This document shows positions 19,401-28,963 of a stretch of 64,000 bases of DNA, piece by piece. Source of the DNA: an uncultured Bacteroidales bacterium. GTDB lineage: Bacteria > Bacteroidota > Bacteroidia > Bacteroidales > JAUNSR01. The stretch covers positions 1-64,000 of the forward strand of contig CAMTOJ010000009.1 of assembly GCA_947074145.1 (NCBI GenBank), read 5' to 3'. The translations under genes were made by a program, and so were the position numbers. A model generated the notes under the pieces. The model had not been told where the DNA came from, made no database searches, and worked only from the letters and a program-made list of their open reading frames with translations. Every line of letters begins with the position of its first letter. Within the stretch, counting starts at the first letter, position 1.

Positions 19401-19415
19401 ATTAAAGAGTAGTAT

Positions 19416-22400
19416 ATGTTAAAGCGAAAAGCACTTTGTTATTTTAGCCAGTATCTTCCATTGGGATTGATTTTATTAATTCTAATGTTTGTTTTCCCTA
19501 TGTCAGGATCGGAACTTAGCGTTTCTCGATTAAGAGTGGAAGGGGTTAAGAATCCTATCGGTATTGATATCACAAATCCTAAATTCAGTTGGCTCTCTGT
19601 TAATCCCGATTATGGAGTTATGCAGAAGAGGTATGCAATTGTGGTAAAGGAGGGAAGTGAAGATGGTGTGGAAGTTTGGAATACCGGAAAGAAAATATCT
19701 TCCTCAAGTATTGATATAAAATATGAAGGTCGGCAACTAAAACCTTCTACAAGATATTTCTGGAATGTTACAGTTTGGGATAATAAGGGGAATAAGACTA
19801 TTTCATCAGAAAAGAGTTATTTCGAAACTGGTCTTTTAAATGAGGGTTGGGACGGAGCCAAATGGATAAAAAATAACATTAGCGAATTTAATGAGGCTTC
19901 CATTATGCCTCAACGAAAAGAGGGAATTCCTGTATTTAGAAAAGAGATTAAATTAATAGAGAACGTAAAATCGGCTAAGTTGTATTGCAGTGCACTTGGT
20001 GTATTTGATATTTTTATCAATGGAGAAAGAGCCGGAAATATTCAGCATGATGGAAATATAGTATATGATGAACTTAAACCGGGATGGACAGAGTACTCAA
20101 AGGAGGTTTTCTATAATACAATAGATGTTACTCATCTTCTAAAAAAGGGAGATAATGGACTTGGCGCTCAGGTAGGTACCGGTTGGTGGGCTGGTGCTAT
20201 AAATAAAGGAATTTATGGGAAAACGACTATCGGGTTTATGGCCAAACTTATTGTTGAATATTCATCAGGTAAAAAGGAGGTATTTGTGACAGATACTGAT
20301 TGGAAATCATCAACATGCGGACCTGTGATTATCGGTGATATCTATAATGGAGAAACTTATGATGCCAGACGTGGATATGATTGGAGTCAGGCGGGTTATG
20401 ATGATTCGAAGTGGAATAAGACTGAAGTAAATCAAGAGTTTAATGGTAAAATAAGTGCTTACCAGGGACCGGTTGTTCGAATTAGAGAGTTTCTTGAAAG
20501 GAAGGTTTTATGGTCAACGATTTATTCCGGCATACAGAATTCTGGTAGTAGTTATGGAACGATAAATAAGGCGGATTCTTATGAAGGTTTCAAAAAAGTA
20601 AATCTTAAAAAGGGAGAAAATCTTGTTCTTGACTTTGGTCAAAATATGGTAGGCTGGGTAAGATTCAAAGCAAGAGGGGAAAGTGGCGTTAAGATGAATT
20701 TTAAGTTTGGTGAAATGCTTAATGATAGTGGAGAAAAAGAGCGTGGAGATGATGGTCCGGCTGGAAGCGTATATACTTACAATCTAAGAACAGCAAAGGC
20801 GAAACTTAATTATATATTTCGTGGAGATTCGGATGGTGAAACATTTGCTCCATCTACAACATTTTTCGGTTTTAGATATTGTGAAATAACGGCTGATGAA
20901 GATATAGAACTTATGACTATTACGGGAGAGGTTATAGGTTCTGAAATTGAGGAGGGATCCTCTTTTGAAACGAGTCATAAAGATATTAATCAACTATACA
21001 GCAATGTGATGTGGGGACAGAGAGGCAACTTTTTAAGCATTCCGACTGATTGTCCGCAACGTGATGAAAGACATGGCTGGTCGGGAGATACTCAGATATT
21101 TGCCAGAGCAGCTTGTTATAATAGTGAGACCAAAGCATTTTATCAAAAATGGATGGTTGATATGAGAAATTCTCAGCGTGAGGATGGAGCTTATGCCGAT
21201 ATGTCGCCTTTCTGTTGGTGGGGACATGGTAATTCTGCATGGGGAGATGCAGGGATTATTGTTCCATGGACAGTGTATCAGATGTATAATGATAAAACTA
21301 TCCTTGAAGATAATTATGTATCAATGACAAAGTATATGGATTTTCTTGCGGCTCAGATTTTCGACGGGTATAGTTATAATGGAGCGGGAGTAAGTTTCGG
21401 CGACTGGCTTGCATATGAAGAGACAGATAAAAGATATGTTAGTGTTGCTTATTATGCTTACGTTGCCAGGTTAATGCATAAAATATCGGAAGCTCTTAGT
21501 GAAAATAAAAATGATTCGTATGCTATAAAAGGTGAGGGTTATAAGAATCTGTTCAATAATATAAAAAAAGAGTTTGTATCAAGATATATTGATGAGAGCG
21601 GAGCTCTTAAAGTATCAACTCAGACTGCTTATCTACTTGCTTTAAAGTTTGATTTATTCGACAACCCGACATATAGAAAAAATGCCATAGAGAGATTGAA
21701 TAAAATGTTGACAGACAACGGAAATAAACTTAGTACCGGGTTTGTCGGAACAGGGATTTTGAACCAGACATTAAGCGAATGTGGTCTTAATGATATGGCA
21801 TATAATCTTATTCTTCAACGCAATAATCCTTCTTGGCTTTATAGCATTGATCAGGGAGCTACAACAATTTGGGAAAGATGGGATTCTTACACTAAAGAGA
21901 AGGGATTTAATGATCATCCCTGGATAATGAACTCTTTTAATCATTATGCTTACGGGGCTGTATCGGAGTGGATGTATCGTTTCATCGGAGGAATAGAATC
22001 GGATGAAGATAATCCGGGATTCAGTCATTTTATATTAAAACCGGTGCCTGATACAAGGGAATTTATTCCTCATGGACAAGAGAGAGTTACATCATGTAGG
22101 GCTCTCTATAATTCTCAGTACGGAGAGATCTTGAGTGAATGGATAATGAAGGATGACAGGCGTATTTCTTATTTGATAAAAGTGCCGATGAATACGGAAG
22201 CTACTGTTTATCTTCCTTTGGTAAATAATGAAGATTATATTGAAAAATCATATTTGAAGGGTATCCCGAAAGGATGTGTAAAATTTATAAGAAAGGAGAA
22301 TGGATATGCAATTTATAAGGTTAAATCAGGATCTTATAGTTTTAATATAAAAGCCGGCGATAGTTCTGCTGATATTTATTCAAATAACACAAATCTCTAA
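19416..22400 (+). CDS. Alpha-L-rhamnosidase, glycoside hydrolase family 78
   Basis: 994 residues with an N-terminal hydrophobic export signal (about 16-32). It follows the Bacteroidetes GH78 plan: N-terminal beta domain (VEGVKNPIGIDITNPKFSW), beta sandwiches, an alpha/alpha-barrel catalytic domain and a C-terminal beta domain. The catalytic block DCPQRDERHGWSGD contains Asp545 and Glu551, aligning with the general-acid region of characterised GH78 enzymes, and TTIWERWD carries Glu820, the likely base. The enzyme removes terminal alpha-linked L-rhamnose from plant or microbial glycans, probably at the envelope or in the periplasm. It sits alone behind the HTCS gene with no SusC/SusD and no other glycosidase in view. 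Confidence 0.94.
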   Translation: MLKRKALCYFSQYLPLGLILLILMFVFPMSGSELSVSRLRVEGVKNPIGIDITNPKFSWLSVNPDYGVMQKRYAIVVKEGSEDGVEVWNTGKKISSSSIDIKYEGRQLKPSTRYFWNVTVWDNKGNKTISSEKSYFETGLLNEGWDGAKWIKNNISEFNEASIMPQRKEGIPVFRKEIKLIENVKSAKLYCSALGVFDIFINGERAGNIQHDGNIVYDELKPGWTEYSKEVFYNTIDVTHLLKKGDNGLGAQVGTGWWAGAINKGIYGKTTIGFMAKLIVEYSSGKKEVFVTDTDWKSSTCGPVIIGDIYNGETYDARRGYDWSQAGYDDSKWNKTEVNQEFNGKISAYQGPVVRIREFLERKVLWSTIYSGIQNSGSSYGTINKADSYEGFKKVNLKKGENLVLDFGQNMVGWVRFKARGESGVKMNFKFGEMLNDSGEKERGDDGPAGSVYTYNLRTAKAKLNYIFRGDSDGETFAPSTTFFGFRYCEITADEDIELMTITGEVIGSEIEEGSSFETSHKDINQLYSNVMWGQRGNFLSIPTDCPQRDERHGWSGDTQIFARAACYNSETKAFYQKWMVDMRNSQREDGAYADMSPFCWWGHGNSAWGDAGIIVPWTVYQMYNDKTILEDNYVSMTKYMDFLAAQIFDGYSYNGAGVSFGDWLAYEETDKRYVSVAYYAYVARLMHKISEALSENKNDSYAIKGEGYKNLFNNIKKEFVSRYIDESGALKVSTQTAYLLALKFDLFDNPTYRKNAIERLNKMLTDNGNKLSTGFVGTGILNQTLSECGLNDMAYNLILQRNNPSWLYSIDQGATTIWERWDSYTKEKGFNDHPWIMNSFNHYAYGAVSEWMYRFIGGIESDEDNPGFSHFILKPVPDTREFIPHGQERVTSCRALYNSQYGEILSEWIMKDDRRISYLIKVPMNTEATVYLPLVNNEDYIEKSYLKGIPKGCVKFIRKENGYAIYKVKSGSYSFNIKAGDSSADIYSNNTNL

Positions 22401-22530
22401 GGCTCAAGGATAATTCTACAAATAAAATTTCTTAAAAACAACATTGATGAAAATATTAATATTCAGATTCTTATCGACTATGGAGAGAAGTAATAATATG
22501 AGATTCTAATTTTCAAAATGATATAATTCA

Positions 22531-22580
22531 AAAAAAGAGATCTTCGTTTTCATTATAAAGAAAACGAAGATCTCTTTTTT
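22531..22580. terminator. Bidirectional terminator between GH78 and M6 protease genes
   Basis: A perfect 20-bp stem (22531-22550 with 22561-22580) and 10-nt loop, with A's on one side and T's on the other, serves both convergent genes. Confidence 0.9.
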
Positions 22581-22601
22581 TATTAATTACAGTATAGATA
22601 A

Positions 22602-25418
22602 TTATATAATCACTTTTATCACTTTATCATTTACTTTAATAAAGTATATTCCACTGTTTAATTTGATCTTATTCTCACCCGGATTTATAACTCCTTTTTT
22701 GATAAGCGAACCGGAGGTATTATAAATAGAGAAAGGAAGATTGTTATTAGTCATATTCATTATCGATCCCGTAGATGACACATAATAGATATTATCGTCA
22801 TTTGTATCTTCAAGAGAGTTTGAAATATTGTTTTCTAAAGTCTTTATTATCATTTCTTCAGACATCTTCGATAATTCTTCACCTTTTTGAGCAGTCACAA
22901 AGAATCGATATCTTGTGTTAGGATCACCCATATTGAAGGTAAAGGTAGTTTCATTACCAATGTTATAACTTTCATATTTATCTACAGCGACTGAAACAAT
23001 CTCTTTATGATTTATAATAATATCATCAATAGCTACATTTCCTATTGAAGGACGTATATATTCTATTTTTGCCGCAAAATATTCAGGATCGATATCCTCC
23101 TTTATGAATGTTTTTCCGTCTGAACAATTGAGTGTAGGAATAGAATCTGTTACTGACCAATATCTTCCGTTATACATCGAAATCAAAAGACAATTGTCTG
23201 GTTGCAAACTTGTACTTCTATACCAGAAACTAATATTATTTATTGGCCACTCTTTTATTGCTGATGATATATATAAGCCGGACGAAGTTGCTCTCATTGC
23301 CGGTGGTGCTATCCCGCAGTTGGCAGCAGTCGAAACTGTTGAAGTACAATTAGATTCCCAACCCTCAGGTAGAGGATTAAACTTAGTTGTAAAGTCATAT
23401 GAAGAAACTAATTCTTCTCCATATGTATCCTTATATACAGTCACGTTATAAGATTCAGCTTCTTCAACAGGAAGCCATGATAATGTAAATGAATTCTCGG
23501 ATATTATACTCGGTTCATTAACTTCCGGAATTATACCGGCAAAACCTTCTTCTGTTGTTCTAACAGTTACTATTTGAGAATCAACACTTTTCTTATAACT
23601 TTTTACTGATCTTACGGCAAAATGATATTGAGTATTTGCTTTTAAGTCGGTAACAGTGAATGAAGAAGTATTACCAACGTTCAAAGCTTTATATCCTCGT
23701 TGAAATACACCTAATGCAAGATCTCTATATACATCTATCTCATAGCTATCAGCGTCATCTACTTTCAACCAATTTATAGTGAATGACGATGAACTGAATT
23801 TATTCGCCTTTTCAAGGCTGGGAGCTTCGGGAGCTTCAAAGTTTTCTTCATAAAGGAACGATACAACCCTTCCTGCATGTTTAATTTCTCTTATAACTTT
23901 TTCTTGGCGGCTATTATCCCATGACAACATACCAGGCTTCGTATCATCAGAGAACATTGTGACATTTGATGTTCCGGGAAATACATCACCGGCAAGAGTT
24001 GAATTATTTCTTATGTTATCAGCCTCTTCAATATCAACTCTTTGATGTTGCGGATCATTATTTGGTGAATTTGACCACCATACATTTGAATCATAATCTA
24101 TATGCCAGATCAACATACCTGAAGCCGGTAGATATTTGTCAAAACCTAATAACTGACGATTTTCAAGAAGAAAATATTCATTAGATTTTGCGGTCTTTAT
24201 TCTATAAGCTTTCCCTTCTGATAAATTATTTAGAATCACAGTTGAATCAGTAGGATTCAGATTTGTAGGATTTAACCATCCTACTTGAGCTCTTGAAAAT
24301 GAGCACCAATACGGAGGAGTTCTTCCGCTATTATTATAATTTCCGCCAGCCATGATGTCCCAATTTCCCGGTGTAAAAGAACCGTTACCGGCTGTGTCAT
24401 AATAATCAGCAAGACCAAGTACATGACTGAACTCATGACAAAACGTACCGATACCAACCATATTTGTACCGCTTCCACCTCTAAGTTCATTAGAACAAGC
24501 AAATCGATCTAAAATCTTTCCATTATAGGAAGCCCAAAGACCGGCTCCGGAGCGAACATACCATGCAAAAGGCCAAACCGATTCATCTGGTCCTCCCTCT
24601 GCTTTTCCATGTCCTGCATAGAAAACGAATATATTATCTATATATCCGTCATTCGTATTATCATATTGAGAGAAATCTACATTCTCATATTCTGACAAAT
24701 AATCACATGCTTCAACAGCCATTTCACAAGCTCTTTGATTTGTTGCTCCGTAATATGCTCTGTTGTTTTTCATTAATATTGGACCGTAAACATCAAACTC
24801 AGGTTGGTATTTACCATAAGAACATTCCATAAAATAATCTCTTGCACTTCCTGTTCCTCCGTTCTGAGAATATCCTTCTTCATTTAACATACGGTTGAAT
24901 GCTTCTTGTGGAGATGCTGTTGAAAATCGAACATCCTGATATTCGACAAGGACTACAAGGACTTTTTTTTCTCCTTTAGAAGATGATCGAGTTATCTCTT
25001 CATTGGCAGCTATTTGCGCCATTGATTGATAATCCGGGATCATTTTTCTTCTTGCATTTTTGCGTGATTCTGAAGAAGAAGTATTAAAATTCTCTTTTTG
25101 TTGCTCTAAATCAATTGTTTTTAAAAACGATGTTGTTGTTTCATCTCTTTCATCAATCTGTGTAGCACGAATACCAGACGAAACAGGTTGGTTAGAATCA
25201 TCAAGAGTAGCATAACATAAATATTTAGCGGAATCTGCTACCAATAGATATCCATCTAAAGTTGTTCTGTAACTAAAAAACTCATCACCTATAAGGTAAA
25301 TAGTTACTTCTTTTCCATCAGGTTGAAAAAATGGAACCGGCGTGCCAAGTGATGGTGCACCGATAATCATCTTAAATATCAATAAGAATGTAGTTAAAAA
25401 CGATAATTTTTTTTTCAT
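22602..25418 (-). CDS. Secreted M6-family metalloprotease with FN3 domains and T9SS-like tail
   Basis: 938 residues: signal peptide (1 to about 20), pro-region to about 140, then an M6 (immune inhibitor A-like) catalytic domain with the zinc motif HEFSHVLGLAD (His328, Glu329, His332, Asp338). Two fibronectin type III domains follow (about 535-630 and 640-870, the latter apparently interrupted by a jelly-roll-like insert), then a C-terminal sorting domain (FSIYNTSGSLIKKG...GIYFIKV) typical of T9SS substrates. M6 enzymes degrade extracellular proteins; Porphyromonas and Prevotella have similar cargo. The gene lies between the HTCS/GH78 pair and a CotH-family gene, but the terminator at 22531 separates it from GH78. 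Confidence 0.92.
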   Translation of the reverse strand: MKKKLSFLTTFLLIFKMIIGAPSLGTPVPFFQPDGKEVTIYLIGDEFFSYRTTLDGYLLVADSAKYLCYATLDDSNQPVSSGIRATQIDERDETTTSFLKTIDLEQQKENFNTSSSESRKNARRKMIPDYQSMAQIAANEEITRSSSKGEKKVLVVLVEYQDVRFSTASPQEAFNRMLNEEGYSQNGGTGSARDYFMECSYGKYQPEFDVYGPILMKNNRAYYGATNQRACEMAVEACDYLSEYENVDFSQYDNTNDGYIDNIFVFYAGHGKAEGGPDESVWPFAWYVRSGAGLWASYNGKILDRFACSNELRGGSGTNMVGIGTFCHEFSHVLGLADYYDTAGNGSFTPGNWDIMAGGNYNNSGRTPPYWCSFSRAQVGWLNPTNLNPTDSTVILNNLSEGKAYRIKTAKSNEYFLLENRQLLGFDKYLPASGMLIWHIDYDSNVWWSNSPNNDPQHQRVDIEEADNIRNNSTLAGDVFPGTSNVTMFSDDTKPGMLSWDNSRQEKVIREIKHAGRVVSFLYEENFEAPEAPSLEKANKFSSSSFTINWLKVDDADSYEIDVYRDLALGVFQRGYKALNVGNTSSFTVTDLKANTQYHFAVRSVKSYKKSVDSQIVTVRTTEEGFAGIIPEVNEPSIISENSFTLSWLPVEEAESYNVTVYKDTYGEELVSSYDFTTKFNPLPEGWESNCTSTVSTAANCGIAPPAMRATSSGLYISSAIKEWPINNISFWYRSTSLQPDNCLLISMYNGRYWSVTDSIPTLNCSDGKTFIKEDIDPEYFAAKIEYIRPSIGNVAIDDIIINHKEIVSVAVDKYESYNIGNETTFTFNMGDPNTRYRFFVTAQKGEELSKMSEEMIIKTLENNISNSLEDTNDDNIYYVSSTGSIMNMTNNNLPFSIYNTSGSLIKKGVINPGENKIKLNSGIYFIKVNDKVIKVII

Positions 25419-25430
25419 TTGGGTGTTTAA

Positions 25431-25466
25431 AATGTGTTGTTGAATATGTTGTTTAATGTGTTGTTA
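25431..25466. repeat. Three tandem 12-bp repeats just upstream of the M6 protease
   Basis: AATGTGTTGTTG, AATATGTTGTTT and AATGTGTTGTTA lie end to end, differing at one to three positions, 13 nt from the start codon on the minus strand. They would lie in the mRNA leader as three ACAACAyAT-like units. Confidence 0.7.
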
Positions 25467-25531
25467 TTTATTAATGCGCAATTTTATTATATAAATTTAA
25501 ACTACCAAGTCATATTTATAATAAAAATAAA

Positions 25532-28117
25532 TTATTTCATAATCTTAAATGTATATGAACCGGAATCCGTCTTACACTTTAAAATATAAACTTTTGCGAG
25601 ATTATCGGGATAATCAAAAAGAATTGAGAAAGATGTTTCTTTTTCTGGATAATTTACATTGTCAACAAGCATACCATCCATAGTATAAAGTGATATGTTC
25701 ATTGATGTAGCCGTTGAATTATTATAATTTATCCTCACTCCATCAGAAAGACTCATTATATTAAAATTATTCTCATCATCTGTCTTATTTAGTGAAAGAA
25801 GAGCATTCTCTTTATAATGAGCTATTAGATTTAGACTCTTTATTGAATTCGAAGTTGTAGTTAAATATGACGGAGATGTATTTTTGTTTGTTAATGTACT
25901 ATTATTGGTTACTCTTGTAATTTCCCAATAATCAAAATCGTATCCAAATACATCAAGAGCTTCAAAGAGTAATTTCTCTCCTGAGATCATGTTTCCGTCA
26001 AAATCATATTGAGAAAGCAGGTACTCGTTCAATTTTATATTATTTGAATTCCCATTAGGTAGATTGGTGCTAACTTTAACAGGTATAGTTGCGTCAAGAT
26101 TATATCTGTTTCTTAGGAAATTTATCATTCGAGGCGATCGTCTTATTGGCCAGCTCTTCATATTAGAAACCTCTGCTTTCCAACTATCAACGTTGCGTAA
26201 TCCCCATCTATTTGAATGGTATGGACTCTCATTATAGATTGTATTCACCAGAGAATCTGCTGTTCGATTAATATTATCTTCTTGCAAAAAGTCACCTAAA
26301 GCTGTCATTGTGCGGTTAATGAATTTATTTCTAAATCCCTCATTTTCCATCATATTTGAAAATAAGACAGTACTCCATTCCGGGTTCATCCAATAATCAC
26401 TCGACAGTTGTCCCATTGCATATAGAAGAGTATTATGAGTAGAACTTTCACCGTACAAACCAAATCCGAAATCGGTATCCATTAGTATCCATCTCCATTT
26501 GCCACCATCTTTGCGAGGTCGCCAAAGTTTGCAGTTGTTACCTGGCCAGTCTCTGTTGCCCGCAAATATCTCTATAAACATATAATTGATATATTCTTCA
26601 ATATCTATTTGATCTGCGAGAACTTTATAATTTTCATCTTGTGAAATATCGTTTCGTCGTGCAAAATCTATCATCTGATTATAAGCGACATTATTACCAA
26701 CGGAAACATAAGCATCGCTGGCTTCAAGACTTATAAGATCTATTTCATCCTCCTCAAGTCCGTAATTAGAAAGGACATAATCTTCATTCGTTCTTTCTCT
26801 TAAATTTTGTATGCCATAATAAGCACCATTGATATATAAAATAGCCGGTTGATATGCCTGATAATCTATATTCGCATTACCTGCAATCAATGATTGAATA
26901 TATGCATCTCTTAGTCGCGCAGAATAGTAATCATTACCTGTATTTCTCAACATAAATGATTTTATTTCCATTCCCGGTTTTTCTCGGAAGAAATCATAAT
27001 CAAATCTTTTTGTTCCAAACCTTTTATTTCCATAAACAATAAGTGATTTCTGGTCATTATTTCTTGAGCATCCTCCTGCAATTCGCATTTCTGCAGTCTG
27101 GTTAATAATAGGTGCATCGACATGAGAACTTTCAAATATCTCAATATTTATTGGTCTTCTCCATGGTTGGTTATAATTTCTGGGATCACTCTCACAATTG
27201 GCAATCCTTCCATTTGTTCCTTTAACATAAATACCAATTTTATTATCGGTCATATTTTTAGGATTGGTACTAATACTCACAATTGGAATATCAATTTGTC
27301 TTAAACCGATAAAGAAAGTTCTTGTTAAAGTCGGACTATCAAGAAATCCTTCTGCTGAAGATTTAAACTTGAATGTTCTTACTGAATTTACAAGTAATTC
27401 TCCACCTTCAGGAACTACTGAAGATAATCTCGACGGCTCTGTTCCATTGGAGCTATAATATATCTTAGCACCCGGAGTAGGGCAAGACACTTTGATTCTT
27501 ATTAATCCGCTGTAGAAATTCCCATCAAAAGAAATTTCAGGAGATGCACATCTTTCGGTTGCTGTTTCTGTATTATTATTTGTATTTCCTGGCGTGGCTT
27601 CCGTAAGAGTAAATATTTCAGAGCCACCATCTGGTACTCTACCAAAAGAGGTATTGAAAATATCTTTTTTATATTTGAATTTATTGACAAGAACTCCGGA
27701 AGGATCATACATCGATAATGTGGCTCCTCCTATATCTAAACGAAAACTTGCATGCAAGCCATATCCTTCTTTATCAAAATATAGTAATTTATATCCTTTA
27801 GCAGGAATCACAACATGCTCTTTCAAAACCCATTTCTTTATCGTCTTCGAATCATCGGAAAAAGAATAATCATATATATCAACATCTTCATCTCCTGCAT
27901 TATATAACTCTACCCAACTATCAGGATATTCATAAATATCATCCATCAATATTGTTATATTGGATGGCATGATCTCATTTATATATATTTGACTTTTAAT
28001 ATTAAAACTGAAAAGGAAGAATAAAAACAAAAGGCTTAAATATTTATGACTAATATCTCTTTTAATACATATCGATATTATTCGTTTTAAATCTGTGTTT
28101 TTTATGTTGTGTTTCAT
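25532..28117 (-). CDS. Secreted lamin-tail/CotH-kinase-family protein with T9SS-like tail (paralogue 2)
   Basis: 861 residues with the same architecture as the protein at 12388-15096: signal region (about 25-42), lamin-tail domain (INEIMPSNITILMDD), chitobiase-C-like domain (YYSSNGTEPS), CotH domain (INGAYYGIQNLRERTNEDY, WRWILMDTDFG) and a T9SS-like tail (LYTMDGMLVDN...VYILKC). It lacks the Pro/Glu-rich linker of paralogue 1. By eye the two are very similar through the lamin-tail and CotH parts, indicating a duplication followed by separation by about 10 kb. It is transcribed in the same direction as the M6 gene, which begins 113 nt downstream. Confidence 0.86.
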   Translation of the reverse strand: MKHNIKNTDLKRIISICIKRDISHKYLSLLFLFFLFSFNIKSQIYINEIMPSNITILMDDIYEYPDSWVELYNAGDEDVDIYDYSFSDDSKTIKKWVLKEHVVIPAKGYKLLYFDKEGYGLHASFRLDIGGATLSMYDPSGVLVNKFKYKKDIFNTSFGRVPDGGSEIFTLTEATPGNTNNNTETATERCASPEISFDGNFYSGLIRIKVSCPTPGAKIYYSSNGTEPSRLSSVVPEGGELLVNSVRTFKFKSSAEGFLDSPTLTRTFFIGLRQIDIPIVSISTNPKNMTDNKIGIYVKGTNGRIANCESDPRNYNQPWRRPINIEIFESSHVDAPIINQTAEMRIAGGCSRNNDQKSLIVYGNKRFGTKRFDYDFFREKPGMEIKSFMLRNTGNDYYSARLRDAYIQSLIAGNANIDYQAYQPAILYINGAYYGIQNLRERTNEDYVLSNYGLEEDEIDLISLEASDAYVSVGNNVAYNQMIDFARRNDISQDENYKVLADQIDIEEYINYMFIEIFAGNRDWPGNNCKLWRPRKDGGKWRWILMDTDFGFGLYGESSTHNTLLYAMGQLSSDYWMNPEWSTVLFSNMMENEGFRNKFINRTMTALGDFLQEDNINRTADSLVNTIYNESPYHSNRWGLRNVDSWKAEVSNMKSWPIRRSPRMINFLRNRYNLDATIPVKVSTNLPNGNSNNIKLNEYLLSQYDFDGNMISGEKLLFEALDVFGYDFDYWEITRVTNNSTLTNKNTSPSYLTTTSNSIKSLNLIAHYKENALLSLNKTDDENNFNIMSLSDGVRINYNNSTATSMNISLYTMDGMLVDNVNYPEKETSFSILFDYPDNLAKVYILKCKTDSGSYTFKIMK

Positions 28118-28188
28118 GCCAATTAAGATTATATGATGAATCTATATAATTATGATATTCTATTTAAGTTATGAAATTTGTCTTTCAA

Positions 28189-28245
28189 ATACTTTTAAAT
28201 TTAAACTATGATATTAAACTTATTAATACTTTTAAATTCAAACTA
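28189..28245. repeat. 21-bp direct repeat upstream of CotH paralogue 2
   Basis: Two near-identical copies of ATACTTTTAAATTTAAACTA (28189-28208 and 28226-28245, one mismatch) are 37 bp apart, 70-130 nt before the CotH start. The rest of 28118-28350 is AT-rich with nothing else recognisable. Confidence 0.6.
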
Positions 28246-28350
28246 TTATTTTAATGTGTTTACAGTATTTCACAAAGTTAACGTCAATTCATCAATTCTA
28301 ATAAACGGCCATATATAATATTTAAATAATTATCCTAATTTAATATAAAC

Positions 28351-28388
28351 AAAAAAGTTCCGCCATCTTTAAAAGATAGCGGAACTTT
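28351..28388 (-). terminator. Terminator of the dcw operon
   Basis: A 10-bp stem (28354-28363 with 28379-28388) extended by an inner 5-bp helix is followed on the minus strand by six T's. It lies about 85 nt past the yqeY stop. Confidence 0.88.
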
Positions 28389-28472
28389 AATATTTAAATA
28401 ACATATATAGTCATTAGGAACTAATTTGAGATATAATGTTCCTATTTACGCAATTCTCATGAAGCGAAGAAT

Positions 28473-28928
28473 TTACATAGCCGAAAGAAGTGATTTAACT
28501 TTTTCTGAAATCAATTTTCCCTCAGCTTTTCCTGCAAGACTTTTTGATGCAACTCCCATTACTTTTCCCATATCTTTAGGACCGGTTGCTCCAGTCTGTT
28601 CGATAATAGCTTTTACGGCGGAAGTAAGCTCTTCATCTGTCATTTGTTGAGGAAGATATTTTTCCATTACGGCAACCTGTGCGAACTCCTCATCTGCAAG
28701 ATCTTGTCTATTCTGTTGAACATAAATCTCTGCTGCATCTTTCCCTTTTTTCACAAGTTTTGTTATGATTTTAAGAGCCTCATCATCGCTAAGTTCTCCT
28801 GAACCGGCTTTTGCTGTTTTAGCTTCAATAAATTCTTTTTTTACGTTTCTAAGTGTATCACGTGCCACTACATCCTTTGCAAGCATCGCTTTCTTGATAT
28901 CTTCACTTATTTGATCGAATAAACTCAT
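28473..28928 (-). CDS. GatB/YqeY domain protein
   Basis: 151 residues covering the whole YqeY-like family: N-terminal helical part (MSLFDQISEDIKKAM) and the GatB-tail-like C-terminus (GATGPKDMGKVMGVASKSLAGKAEG). The GatB tail domain binds tRNA in the Glu-tRNA(Gln) amidotransferase, but the free-standing YqeY proteins have no proven function. It is the last gene of the dcw operon, 35 nt after ftsZ, a placement common in Bacteroidetes. Confidence 0.93.
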   Translation of the reverse strand: MSLFDQISEDIKKAMLAKDVVARDTLRNVKKEFIEAKTAKAGSGELSDDEALKIITKLVKKGKDAAEIYVQQNRQDLADEEFAQVAVMEKYLPQQMTDEELTSAVKAIIEQTGATGPKDMGKVMGVASKSLAGKAEGKLISEKVKSLLSAM

Positions 28929-28963
28929 AATTTAAATTATATAGTTTGGTTTATTATAAATGT

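Noticed and set aside
22531-22580. 20-bp perfect hairpin as a mobile-element terminus
   Set aside because: It lies between two convergent stop codons with A- and T-run flanks, exactly as a bidirectional terminator should, and no transposase is near.
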